From Armigeres subalbatus (Eukaryota; Arthropoda; Insecta; Diptera; Culicidae): DNA of 64,000 bases. Position numbers and translations under genes: made by a program. Below, in pieces: positions 1-10,441 of the stretch; position 1 is the first letter of the stretch; every line of letters begins with the position of its first letter. The notes beneath the pieces were generated by a model. It was given only the letters and a program-made list of their open reading frames with translations, did no database searches and was not told the DNA's origin. The stretch spans positions 620,001 to 684,000 of the forward strand of contig NW_026942946.1 in assembly GCF_024139115.2 (NCBI RefSeq), in the 5' to 3' direction.

Positions 1-309
1 GGTATGGGTACTTGTAAGTTCGTTGGTGAATGGGGTTACTTTCACCGGTTTCTATTTTGTGCTTTACTTGATGGGTGAAATCAATTTCTGTCCATCATGG
101 AAGAAAGCTTTTTGCTCTTGAATGGCCGAAGAGTTTTGGCTAATAATTTAACCTCTTCTCTATTCAAATGTTCTGCTGGGAAGTTAAGCTGCGGTCATTC
201 TCAAAAGGTTTTAATCTCTCCAGTTTGGCTTGCCTAGTAGTAAACAAGTGTACAGTGGCACGATTATTTCTAGCCGCATAAAGGCCAGGTCGTAATGTGA
301 CACCTGTCG
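1..309 (-). pseudogene. Ty3/gypsy pol, start of reverse transcriptase (partial)
   Basis: Reading the minus strand, the first 85 bases of the window translate to a segment containing HQVKHKIETGE and PIHQRTYKYP. This is the conserved entry to Ty3/gypsy reverse transcriptase, the stretch just after protease where related elements read 'KH.I.TG...PIHQ..YR.P'. The sequence between here and the protease frame is also coding-like (FTTRQAKLERLKP) but lies in other frames, so at least one frameshift separates it. The rest of pol, including the polymerase core, RNase H and integrase, would lie left of the window. Family assignment is from motif recognition only. Confidence 0.7.
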
Positions 310-717
310 TCAAATTAATTTCTTCCTCAATGAGAAAGGCCCGTCTGCAGTAGTCGGTATCTCTATGAGGGTTTCCGTTTGTTCCTGAAAGTTCATGGAA
401 CTTGGATAGTATTTATCTAAAGGATATTTTATATTTCCAATCGAAAGTTCATGGCTACCGGTATCGATTTTGGCATTCATAGTAGCCAAATTTTCATATC
501 CGATAAGACCGTCGAAAAAGTTATGGAATTGGAATACGTGGTACGGTAGAGTTTTATCAAAGCTTCTAGGAAACATATTGACATGCAATACTTTATCAAT
601 AACAAATGTACCATTTTGATTAGTCACTATTGCGGGTCGATTGGTTTCCTGGCACTTTAACACATGCTCCGGATTAATGTACGATTTATTCGCTCCAGTG
701 TCTATCAAGAAATTCAA
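310..717 (-). pseudogene. Ty3/gypsy retropepsin (protease) region
   Basis: The 135-residue frame begins MNFLIDTGANKSYI. The DTGA box is the catalytic motif of retroviral-type aspartic proteases, preceded as usual by hydrophobic residues (FLI). A later hydrophobic-glycine segment (GLIGYENLA) fits the second conserved part of the fold. The methionine is not a real start: coding-like sequence in the same frame continues upstream to about position 771, so this is an internal piece of a gag-pol polyprotein. It lies between gag (higher coordinates) and the RT entry (lower coordinates), the normal order. The step from the acidic gag tail into this frame needs a frame change. That could be programmed or a mutation. 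Confidence 0.75.
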
Positions 718-779
718 TATCCCTTTATTAGACTTATAGCGAATAAACGGTATAAAATTGTTTACGTTGTTTGGAGATC

Positions 780-1061
780 GTCTTCCTCTAAGTGAAAATT
801 TGACACGTTGGGTTGCATCGTTCTACCTTGCACATTGTCATCCTCATCGTCATCGTCGTCGTCATCGTTATCTACGTCTACTTCGTTCGCGTGGAACTCT
901 GATTTAAATTGTTGTTTTTGCATCGGATTCCTATATGGGGGTTTCGAATTTGTATGCTGCTTAGGGGAGCTACTCGAGGGGCCGTTGCTTTTGTTGGGAA
1001 ATTTGTTGAATTGAGATTTCGCGGGTCTAGATCTAATTTCCGCGTTCTGGTTTATACACCC
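780..1061 (-). pseudogene. acidic C-terminal tail of gypsy gag
   Basis: On the minus strand this stretch encodes a lysine/glutamine-rich piece followed by a run of about a dozen aspartates and glutamates, then NVSNFHLEE near the gag-pol junction. Gag proteins of the mdg3/17.6 type often end in an acidic stretch and an NF(H/R) motif before protease. No CCHC zinc knuckle is visible. The plus-strand frame with a poly-serine run over the same bases is only the complement of the GAC/GAT codons. Confidence 0.5.
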
Positions 1062-1667
1062 TCACTCGTATGCATCTTCTAAGGTTTTAGGCTTGGATAA
1101 TCTAATGATAGCGGATAAAGGTTCTCCGATATTGTCAAGATATCGAGTAACGGTTAGTATATCTATGATTTCCTTTCCTGTGATGGGATTGGAATTCAAG
1201 TTAGATTTAAGTCTTGTGTTAATCTCCTTGCATTCGTTAAAGAATTTCAGGTGACTTTTATCACTTTTCTTAATGTTAAACAGTGTCGACACATTTGTCG
1301 CAAAGTCAAATCGATCACCGTATTGTTCTAACAGGATCTGTTTGATACCAACAATGGTATCAGGATCGCCATTTGCGCATACAATCGCGCGAGCGTCTCC
1401 TCTTATTTTATTTTTGATCGCTCTAATATACATAGAGCTTAGTGAATCGGGCTGGCCGTTGGCCCCCTTTATCTTGAACATTTCATATAGCTCGTCTACT
1501 TCCCGTAGCCAGCTTGAAAGTTCTTTCTTACTACCGGAAAACTCCGATAGGTTCTTGATGGGATCGGGGATAGTAAATTTACTACTGTTCCCCGATGTCA
1601 TCAATGCCTTAAGCTGCTCAATTTCAGCCTTCAGCGCCTCAATCTCTGACTGCCTGGTCTCTGGCAT
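1062..1667 (-). CDS. Ty3/gypsy gag-like capsid protein (N-terminal part)
   Basis: An open frame of 201 residues starts MPETRQSEIEALKAEIEQLK, an amphipathic, probably coiled-coil N-terminus. It continues with a capsid-like body containing FSGSKKELSSWLREVDELY and several helices. The pattern 'F.G....L..WL..V......' is typical of insect Ty3/gypsy gag capsids, which assemble the virus-like particle that packages element RNA. The start is plausible: it lies about 140 bases inside the primer binding site, as expected for the first ORF of such an element. The frame ends near 1062, and the rest of gag continues in another frame, so this copy is probably not functional. Confidence 0.7.
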   Translation of the reverse strand: MPETRQSEIEALKAEIEQLKALMTSGNSSKFTIPDPIKNLSEFSGSKKELSSWLREVDELYEMFKIKGANGQPDSLSSMYIRAIKNKIRGDARAIVCANGDPDTIVGIKQILLEQYGDRFDFATNVSTLFNIKKSDKSHLKFFNECKEINTRLKSNLNSNPITGKEIIDILTVTRYLDNIGEPLSAIIRLSKPKTLEDAYE

Positions 1668-1806
1668 TGTTTTAGTGAATTATTTTATAAAAGATAATAA
1701 AAATGAGTTACTCACGTAAATGATATCCACATCCGAGGGGTTTGATGATCACGTTGTTGCAGGTTCGCGTGCGACGGGATTTTTACCACTTTTTAAACAC
1801 CTCACG

Positions 1807-1824
1807 ATCCCACTTCTGACACCA
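1807..1824 (-). promoter_or_regulatory. retrotransposon primer binding site
   Basis: On the minus strand these bases read TGGTGTCAGAAGTGGGAT. TGG is the complement of a tRNA CCA end, and the rest fits the 3' part of a leucine-type tRNA acceptor and T arm. It sits between the putative LTR and gag, where reverse transcription would be primed. The tRNA identity is from memory of related elements. Confidence 0.65.
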
Positions 1825-2075
1825 CTTATGGGATTCGTGATACGGATTCACTTTTTAAAAAATACTTAGTAACTCTAAAACACTTTTATTAATAATACTA
1901 ACACAATACAGCACCACCGGTGATTGTCCAAAGCTGCCAAAGGAAAGAGAACGCGCCACGCGTTCGCGGGTTATTTATAATGTACAAACTGCTGATCTAG
2001 CAGTTTGGGTCGTCCACGTTGTCTGACTGCAATTGGTGCACCTGAGTGGCACGATGTTCCGATGTTTCCATAACG
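1825..2075 (-). mobile_element. putative 5' LTR of the gypsy-like element
   Basis: Adjacent to the primer binding site, the minus strand carries a TATA box (TTATAAATAA, 1971-1980) followed about 85 bases downstream by a polyadenylation signal AATAAA (1885-1890). That is the U3-R-U5 order of an LTR. The outer boundary is uncertain because the second LTR is outside the window. The sequence changes character near 2075-2085, where a TTTCG-rich tract starts. Confidence 0.6.
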
Positions 2076-2085
2076 CTGATTTTTT

Positions 2086-2185
2086 GATTTCGTTTCGCAA
2101 ATTATAAAAATTTCGCCAGAAAAAACTAGTTTCTAACGAAATTTAACGGAATTTCGCGGAATATCGAAACGAATTCAAACTAATC
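2086..2185. repeat. TTTCG/CGAAA-rich tract (left)
   Basis: Dense TTTCG and CGAAA words occur in both orientations (for example GATTTCGTTTCGC and ATATCGAAACGAA). A longer relative lies at 5470-5640. It could be the end of an interspersed element whose other end is the second tract, or a simple-repeat expansion. No coding content. Confidence 0.4.
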
Positions 2186-2876
2186 CATACTTTATACCAT
2201 AAACAAATTTTGGCTGCGCTGCTAAACAAAATGGTTAAGTTGTTTTCAAAACTTTAGGTTATACAAATTTTTCTATTAACGCTTACTCACCCCATTCTTA
2301 GTCGACAAATACGTAAGTAGTTTTCTTCTATAAAACATCTTCAGTGTTTCCATGATTAAAATTTTGTGATATTTTTTTCTTTTTTTTTCTTTTTCTATTC
2401 TAACTTTTTTTTAATTTTTTTTTTCTTTTTCACTCAAAACAATTAAGTTATCGTTTTCGCTCAATGCTAGAAACAACTAGTATATATTGTTCGCAAGTCG
2501 GCCGACCAAACAAACATTGACCTATTTACATACAACACATCCATTCACGACTTGAACATTATAAATTATGGTCCATGACACTCAGCCTATAAAAAAGAAA
2601 TGTCGTGAAAAAATCATACGAGCCTAAGCAAAGCAAAATTGGATCTGTGGATTTTTATAATCCATCTAACAGCATTCTAAGTTCTTTCTCATCAACATTA
2701 AAATTACCTCTCTTTAAAATCTGAGAGATTTGCCAAAACTTTGTCGAAAATAAAGAAGCCTAAATTGTTTACTGAACATTTTAAATTTTCAAGAAATAAC
2801 AGCATTACGAAATCCCTAAAACACATTACCAGACAAATCGGAAATGCCTGAATTGGATAGATGCATATGAAATCAA
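2186..2876. other. unassigned AT-rich DNA
   Basis: No coding frame, RNA gene or clear element. There is a pyrimidine tract at about 2370-2430. The part at about 2440-2590 has a diverged relative at 24125-24280: both contain 'TTTTCGCTC', 'TATATTG.TCGCAAG' and 'GGCC.ACCA', so it is a dispersed repeat of unknown type. Confidence 0.4.
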
Positions 2877-3100
2877 TACCAAATTTTCAAATTAACTTAT
2901 CTGCTTTTGTAAACAAAGATTCAAACGACGATTTGGCGATTCTGATAGCACTCCCAAGCAAACCAACAGCATCAACGCGTAGCAGGAGCTTTCGCCTACG
3001 TGTTGATAGGGTTGATTTGCGTGGGAGTGCTATCAGAATCGCCAAATCGACGTTTGAATCTTTGTTTACAAAACGAATAAATCATTTTGAAAATTTGGTA
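2877..3100. mobile_element. palindromic MITE, copy 1 (TA-flanked)
   Basis: Near-perfect inverted repeat. The left arm begins TACCAAATTTTCAAA and the right arm ends TTTGAAAATTTGGTA. The arms share about 80 bases including ATTTGGCGATTCTGATAGCA and its complement. The ends are TA dinucleotides, as expected for a Tc1/mariner-type non-autonomous element with TA target duplication. A second, more decayed copy lies at 46704-46912. The 80-residue open frame across it is a by-product. Confidence 0.7.
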
Positions 3101-3301
3101 TAAATATTATTATCACATTTTTGATTCTGCGCCTTATAGGTCTATTTTAGAAAGCATGAGATCATAATTGTTTTCCACAAAACTTCAAGAAATCTAGAAT
3201 TTTTTTAAATATTGCTCATTTGCTGAGAAACTTGATTGATGAAATCAGGATTTGTTTGAAATTCTTCGGTCATCTAAGCATGCTAAAGACTTCAAGCCAT
3301 A

Positions 3302-3592
3302 TACACAGATAGAAAAAGTTGTTGAAATTTACACGAAAGTAATGCACATAAAGGAAATGCCAAAAAGAGCGTAAATTTAAACGATTTTATAGCCTGAATG
3401 TATGCAATTTCCATTGCATTATGTCACTTTTTATATGATGTATGCTATAGAAACTGACATAATGCTATAGAAATTGCATACATTTAGGGTGTATTTGTTG
3501 GAAAATATCCATGTACGCCCCAAAATAGCTTAATTTTCCACGTCTTTATTTTTTACGCGCTTCTTAGTTTTCATTATTTTTTTCTGTGTAGA
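3302..3592. mobile_element. candidate MITE with ACACAG ends
   Basis: The segment begins ACACAGATAGAAAAAG and ends TTTTTTTCTGTGT, an imperfect terminal inverted repeat. Near its centre is another inverted repeat (AATGTATGCAATTTC at about 3406 against GAAATTGCATACATT at about 3470). The size and nested palindromes fit a non-autonomous DNA element. No second copy is seen in the window. Confidence 0.4.
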
Positions 3593-5469
3593 TAAAACTG
3601 TAGCATAATTTGAAATCTTTTTGTTTAAAGTAGTGTTATTTTTTATATAAATTTAGATCTTTTAACAACATTTTGCTTCAAATTTGTAACAAATTTTGTT
3701 GAAGAAATTTAAAAAATAATAACGCATATAAACATAATAACGTTGATATAATTTTGATATGGGCTTTATCATGAGGCATAGCCCCCGAATCAGTTCATTA
3801 TCGCAACAGATTCCGAAAAACGTCTCTCACGGTATGTCACCTATCTAGAGAGTATACAGACATAAAAGTGAAAGATTTTGTCTTTCTCCTTTGAATTCAA
3901 ACCTTGTGGTTTTCAAAAACCAAAAAAAAATTGTTTTTTGGTCCTCAATTATTCGAAATTCAAAAACATGAAACCAAAAACAGATTCAACAGATTTTAAA
4001 AGAGAGAAGATGAATAAAATTCATTATCTGTAGTTAAGCTCAGACAGCTAGATATGTGCAATACTTATGCGAAGTAGCAAAAATTCTAGGGGGGCTATTT
4101 GGATCCTAGGTGGGGCTATAGCCCCCTGTAGTTACGCCAATGGATAAAACTAAGGTCTGCATCAAAGAGCACAACATTATTTAGTACGGAATCGATCGTG
4201 TTGTAGAAGGTTATTAAACGAAGCACATTGATCTTACGTTGGATTGATTTGAAACACAGTTTTCATCTTCTTGTTTTCAAAATAATTTCGTTTACAATAA
4301 ATATTTTGTCGCTTACCAAAGGGTTTCACATGAATACTTTCTCAACTAACCAACGATTCCTTTTCCGTAGCGCTCACGGAGATACAGAGCATACCTCGGT
4401 CTCTAAAAACAATGAGTGTTACACTAATTTTCCTCTCCTAATACCAAATTGACTAGCACCGTTATTGACCAGCATCGTTATTGTTCATGAATTGGAAACA
4501 CCGAAGCAAGTATACAATAAGAATAACTTTTTTGTATCCCAAGAATATTATTTATTTGGTGAGCTATGCATATTTGCTGTCTCTCGGCCAATCATGATTA
4601 GCAACTACGACGTGTACAGTTAAGAAACGTTATTAAGCTCTTCTTCGACTATTTGCACAATATGTGAGGAACATTGCAGATTTGTGGGCATTTCTAGATC
4701 CACGCATGGAATCTGCAAAAAAAAATCCAGAACGGTTTAAATTGCTGAAAATTCTTTACTTATGATTGCTTTCAGCACATACTGACCATAACAGCTGTTC
4801 TCATCTGCCAAGGACACACACACAATAGATCAGTTTGTCGAGCTGATTGTATATAAGACTATCGGACTATGAAATGCACATGATTCTTCTAGTGAGCAAA
4901 TGTATGCTATATATGTAAACGAGGAATAAGAAGGAAAATTTTTTGGCAGACACACCCTTTTCAAATGTTGATCTAGTAATATCAATTCTATATCTGCGTA
5001 TACGCCTGACAGATGTGAATACATAGTTAAGTATCCCACTAAATAAGAAAAAACAAATCTAAGCATTCGTTTTCAAATTTTGACTAAGCCAATACTGTAA
5101 AACCACGCTGACAAGATAATATGAAGTATGCTTCAGCATAATTACATAATTCTTAAGTGAACTAAGGTTTTAAACGAAATTTGAATCCATATATGAAAAA
5201 TCCCACAATTTCTTTATTTTTATATACTTTATATAAAACTGATATAAAATTGATCAGATTCAGGAGCACACGCTCCACGATGAATTCCTATGAAAGCGGC
5301 ACAAATGCTGGAGTATTGCCTTATCGCCAATGGTATATGCGGCGAGAATGTGGAGATTTATCACAGATTGCCTCTTCAGTTTTTATAACTCTTTTGGTCG
5401 CAAAACAGTTATTCGACTTCGAAAAAGTGAAATCAGAATTGCGTACATAATGTAAAACCAATTCAATAA
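3593..5469. other. unassigned AT-rich DNA
   Basis: No frame over about 90 residues and none with recognisable motifs. 'GGGGCTATAGCCCCC' at about 4115-4128 is a short palindrome. I see nothing I can name. Confidence 0.5.
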
Positions 5470-5640
5470 AAATTCCGCGGAAAAAAAATCAAAATTTCGT
5501 TTCGTTTCGAAAAATTTCGAATTAAACGACCCTCGATTTCGTATCGTTTCGAAGTCTCGAAAGAAATCTATATTTCGTTTCGTTTCGATCCGAATCAACA
5601 TAGACATTTTAAATTTCGTTTCGTTTCGTTTCGTTAGGAA
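5470..5640. repeat. TTTCG-rich tract (right)
   Basis: Imperfect repeats of TTTCG, ending in a clean run of TTTCGTTTCGTTTCGTT just before GAGGAAAAAG-like sequence. With the tract at 2086-2185, part of which reads as its complement, it brackets about 3.4 kb. Whether the two are ends of one element cannot be shown from one copy. Confidence 0.45.
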
Positions 5641-5663
5641 AAAGTCTGTTATCGCATACCCTT

Positions 5664-5849
5664 ACTAGACTTCCCTAGGCATAAAAGTATCATCGTATTT
5701 GCCTCATGATATATGAATGCAGAAATGGTAACTTGGCTTATAAACCTCGCAGGGAACAACTGTGGAAGTGCTGAATGAACACTAAGCAGCCAGGCGGCAA
5801 TGTCCCAGTGGGGGATGTAATGCCAATGAAGAAGAAGAAGAAGAAGAAA
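5664..5849 (+). mobile_element. Feilai-type SINE, 5'-truncated copy
   Basis: From CCTAGGCATAAAAGTATCAT to the GAA-repeat tail, the sequence matches the 3' two-thirds of the complete SINE at 19121-19411. Shared words include CATGATATA(T/C)GAATGCA, GGTAACTTGGCTTA and GTAATGCCAAT. The tRNA-related promoter half is missing, as expected for a 5'-truncated retroposed copy. The 3' end is a (GAA)n tail. Confidence 0.75.
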
Positions 5850-6127
5850 ATTTGTGCATCTATGGATAACTTAATAATTGCATTGATATCATCATTCTCC
5901 GGTAGAGACAATTCCGTTAACGCCAAACAAACTCCACAAAATAACCGGAACTAGCATAAACCCGTACCTCACCAGACAAAAAAAATGCTCTTGGCTTGGC
6001 ACATGTAGGGGTATATTTAATGATACTATTTTTAAATTACTTGGATATTCTTGATTACCAAAAGTGAACTAATGTAAGAAACTTATGGTTTTATTGAAAA
6101 TCTGTGTTTGAAAAGTTAAAACCATTA

Positions 6128-6291
6128 AGGGCCATCCACAAAGTACGTAACGCTCTTAGGGGGAGGGGGTTCCGAGCAGCGTGACGACTCATACAAAAAT
6201 GTTAGAGGTTTAATACAAAAAGTGTGACGAAGGGGGGAGGGGGGGGCGAAAATCGCCGATTTTTTCGTGACGTACTTTATGGATCTTCCCT
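6128..6291. mobile_element. MITE-like repeat, CCACAAAGTACGTAACG family, copy A
   Basis: The ends are imperfect inverted repeats: AGGGCCATCCACAAAGTACG at the left, and CGTACTTTATGGATCTTCCCT at the right read inverted. The interior has G-rich runs (GGGGGGAGGGGGGGG) and a conserved 'AAAAAGTGTGACG'. A second copy is at 35353-35513 and a decayed third at 49140-49290. I recognise this repeat as common in mosquito DNA but cannot name it. Confidence 0.6.
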
Positions 6292-7156
6292 AAACACTAT
6301 TCCATTATTGGCCGGATATTGAAAAGTTTTTCTGCCGAGCTTAATTAATTTGGTTTGTATCAATATTTTATTTCCAGTCAGCGCTTTTCCGCCCAATGGG
6401 TTAATTTCCCGTCAATTGAATTTCAACCAACTAATTTGCCTCTCCAGAGAGCCAATCTCACCCACTCACACTCCTAACCGCAGCACTTGTTCGCATCCCA
6501 AACAACCCGACGCAACCCATTCCGATCCTATTAGTTAACAAGTCTACTTGACGGGGAAAAAATTCCAACTTCTCAAAATTCCTGTGCCACTCGACTTCGA
6601 CGAAGAAACGTGATCACTGGGTCGTGTAAAAAATAATTAAGCTCCATTGTGGTGCAAACTTTTCATCGCATCCAACTTAAGGCACTTCCGGTTCGCTGTT
6701 GCGGTACACAAAACATCTCGATAAAAATTTCCCATCTTTCGCTAAAGTAATTCCATTTAGGTAAGCTTATTAAACGCCGTGCCAACCGCCGCCAACCGTT
6801 GGCATTCGGAGGGACTGAACTTTACCTCTTGCGAATACCTTCGGTTTTTCCACAGCCATGCGCTGCTCCCATGTAAGGACTTAGGGGTTTCCGTCGTCAC
6901 TACACTGCAGCCAACCAACTAGCGTAAGATAATCTTTAATCGATTGCTCATGAAACTCAAATAAAAATATGCTCACCGGAAAGTGGGAGGAAACATCGGA
7001 AAAGGCACTTGCCGGCAACTGGGAAATCAATTACCACCGTCGCTCAATTTTGAACGCCAGTGTGGTAGGGATAGAACAAACCATATGTTCGTTCTAGAAC
7101 AGGGGTGCCAGGTCGGTTTAAATGAGCTGAACACTAAACTTTCTCTAAATCAGTAG
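6292..7156. other. unassigned DNA
   Basis: Less AT-rich than its surroundings in parts (6350-6560, 6770-6910) but without a protein I recognise. The 62-residue frame at 6350-6538 has no motif. Nothing further is supported. Confidence 0.4.
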
Positions 7157-7696
7157 TAGGGTAAAACGACCTATTATGGAGGGGTTAAGCACCGTGTCAA
7201 AACAGAATTGATTACAAAAGTTCTTCAAAAATTACCTGTTGGTCGATTTCCACATTGTAATAGTTGAATAGGATGCTCGTTAACTATAGTTTCGTAAATA
7301 TTACGTCAATTGTGCTGTACTTATGTTGTTTTGTTTTTATCACAATAAAAACAAACTACCGCAATAATAGGACGCAGTTGCCTATCGTTGCGATATTTTT
7401 TGAAGGTCAGTCCTATTGTTGCGGTATTGCATGTAATTCTTATGGGGAGCGATACCGCAACAATAGGACCTTAGCACTACCGCAATAATAGGCTCAAAGG
7501 ATTCAAATTTTTAACGAAAAATGTTGATTTTTCATCATTTTGAACGGAATTTTGTCAAACAAAAGCTGTTCTAGTCGTTAATCCGAAGAGTTTTAGCGTA
7601 CCCACAATTGTTTTCAATGGTATTATATCCAGAACGGACTACTTTAACACTACCGCAACATTAGGGCATACCACAACGATAGGACGTTTTACCCTA
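7157..7696. mobile_element. TIR element with TAGGGTAAAACG ends
   Basis: The left end is TAGGGTAAAACGACCTAT. The right end, read inverted, is TAGGGTAAAACGTCCTAT. The element is about 540 bp and TA-flanked. Internally the phrase 'CCGCAA(C/T)AATAGGAC' and its complement recur at least six times (about 7360, 7409, 7452, 7481, 7652, 7672), so the subterminal region is built of repeated short motifs. There is no transposase frame, so it is non-autonomous. Confidence 0.65.
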
Positions 7697-9433
7697 TAAT
7701 ATTTTCCAACCCGAAAATTCGGCAGTCAAATGCTGTGGATCCATTCATCCTGCTCACGCCACGTTTGTACTAGTAGCTTCATATCGAGAGCCATTTTACC
7801 GAGTTATAGTTCGACATTCTATGAAAGCGCCCGGCCTACAGTGGGTCGTAAGATTTTCGCGATAGGTGCGACAACAGATGATGCACTCACTCCCTTTTCT
7901 ATATACAAGCTGTTTCATAAATCGATTCCATATCGGTGTTCAGCGGTTATCAGGACAAACTAACCTTTGGTGATCTTAACAATAAAATAAATTACCCAGA
8001 ACCAGACCATGAAATGCAGACAAACGAAGCATCGGACAGATAGCATATTACTTCTGTGAAGCCGATATTACCAAGAAATATGTTTATTGCGTTTAATTGG
8101 CATCGCTGACTCCAACCATGTCGCTCGGATGAAACTTCGTACCAGCTATGTAGCAACCCTAGCTCAAAATCGCTCCCCTCTGGCAGCGGAAGCTCACGCG
8201 AAGCACCGAATGCCAGTGAAATTTCCTCGTCATTCCTTTCGCACTTTCTTCGGGACTCAAATCGATGCCGTCGTCGTCGACGTTACTGTATGAAAAATTG
8301 GCGGAGGCGGATTCAAAAGTGCGGTACAATATGCCATCTCCTCTAGAGCACAGATAAAAGACGTCCATCTCGAACAAGTTGTTATAGGCCAAAATCAAAA
8401 CAAATGTTCGATATCAGTAAGCACAGTCATAGTTGGAATGCCTGTTAATGTTCATTCACAACAGTTAGAGGTTTGAATTAAATATTTACTTACTCGGAAG
8501 TCAAGTGCAAGCGCAAGGTAAAAGTGCCGCCAATGATTTTTTTATCCTCAATTTGTTTGTAATTTAATTGTTTTTTTCAGCGGTTCTCTACTGGTCTCAG
8601 GGGGTACCTCTGAAAAAATGCATAATGGTTGCATTACAAATCCAATAAAAAATTATTTATACAGTTTTCTCCCCATGATCCCATATTTGTAACATTTGCA
8701 TTTTGGTTGATTTTGTAAATCGTTTGTCTATCCTCCCAACGAACTTAACCATTTCCAGCTTACCACAGTTAAGCAAGATAGTAAAGCCTATTCTACTGTT
8801 GTGGGATTAGTTGCAGTAAATTGAGCTTTCTGAAAGATTCAGAAATCATAAAATGAACAAAAATGCGAGTGTTACAAATATGCGATTTTGGGCAGCTTTG
8901 TTGACTGTGTATTTTTTTTTATTCCAAGACTTTGTTTTGTACATAAAAGGCATGGCCATAAGTAAATCAAAACCTCTTGAATCCTGTCCACCACCACTAG
9001 TACAGCGTATGAAAGATCAAAAGATCAAAAGGACAAAACGTCGAGTGACTAAAATCTTGAATCAAAAAGCTCGGAACAGTGTTGAGCTGAATCATACTCA
9101 GACGGTATTGATTACAATTTTTATTCAAGATATTTCCAAATGACAACAGTCGGTACCGCCACCGATAACTTTTCAAATTTTGGACACAAACGATAATAAA
9201 CACAGAATTATTATTCAAATATAAACATAACTAAAACTAGCTAAATAACAATAATTCCGTCACATCTTCTATTAAGCGTTATGCTTTCGTGGTACCACGG
9301 AAAAAGAGTTCCGAAATTAAATGTAAATGCTTCAATTTGAGATACAATTTATAAATGATTCTCTCTCGCTGGCGAGATTTTATCAATAGATAGATTAAAA
9401 GAGGCATTCCACGGGGGCATGTCAGTCGATCCT
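7697..9433. other. unassigned DNA
   Basis: Several short frames on both strands (for example 7730-7963, 8087-8293, 8853-9143) lack family motifs and overlap one another. At 8578 the words CAGCGGTTCTCTACTGG look like a hAT-type terminal repeat (compare 22210-22322), but no matching second end was found. The 9279-9566 minus frame overlaps the transposon inverted repeat and is not a gene. Confidence 0.4.
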
Positions 9434-9945
9434 GAGCGACCATTTCGAAAATATTTGAAACTCTGCATAGTTTTTCAATTTCATCTAAATCGTCATTTTT
9501 CGATATCAAATCTTCATATTGAGTCACGACTAACTTTTCAAAAGGGTGTATGTGAAAATGGTTCAAAAATATTTAAAAGCTGCACAGCAAAAACGGAATG
9601 TTCGATTGTTATGATTTTTTCAGCAAAGTTAGACAACTAAATGGTGATTCTTAAGAAAATGTGCACAGTAAAAAAAATTTTTTGCCTTTAAAATATCATT
9701 TTGTCACAAAAACTCAAATATCTCAAAACCCTATCTTTTTCGAACGTAATTTTTTAGGGAAAACGGTCCATTATATTAGCTATCTACCATAAAAAATTTG
9801 GTGATGGTAAACTAATAAACAAAAAAGTTATGACATTTCAAACATTTCACAATTTTCACATTTAGTAAAAAAAAAATTTTTTCTGTGTAAGTTATTTCGA
9901 GAATTGCAGTTTGATGCAGATTTTATTGTTAAGGGACGTGATTTA
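9434..9945 (+). repeat. left terminal inverted repeat, copy 1
   Basis: Inverted counterpart of 12797-13359. The innermost shared block is AGTTTGATGC(A/T)GATTTTATTG. Small frames within it on either strand are arm sequence, not genes. Confidence 0.8.
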
Positions 9946-10441
9946 AACAATTTGTTTTCATGATATTTTGATTTAATTATTCATAGCATCTATAAGAAAC
10001 TTAGACACGATCCAGTGTTGTGATCAAAAGTATTGATAGTGTCATACCTAATTTTCATTGCACGTGACTGGCGAAAAATTCTTTTAATAGTGTTGAAACC
10101 TGTTGATAATAACGTTGATAGAAACATATCAGAAATGTTATTTTTAAGACAAAAGCTGCAAAATCAAAGATTTATATACACGTGTACGTCTATAGTTTAC
10201 CTGCAAAAAATATACCTCTTAGAGAATAGACTTTATGATCGGGAGGAAACGGGTATCTTCAACAACAACAAATGCATGATAGGTACATACCATGACAATG
10301 CTCACGAAAAAGCAAAAAATTACTACTACTAAGGTTGTTAAAGATCTTATAGTAATTTTTTTTCTTCAGTCAAGCAAATGACACCAAACTAGTCAGTAAA
10401 AACTTAAAAGTGATTTTGTTTATTGAAATATTACGAACAAC

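Noticed and set aside
808..1014. Poly-serine open frame on the plus strand
   Set aside because: Complement of the acidic Asp/Glu tail of gag on the minus strand.
2861..3103. 80-residue coding frame
   Set aside because: Coincides with the palindromic element, and the peptide reflects its two arms.
9279..9566. 95-residue minus frame near the transposon edge
   Set aside because: Most of it is the inverted repeat arm (the same peptide arises from the other arm).
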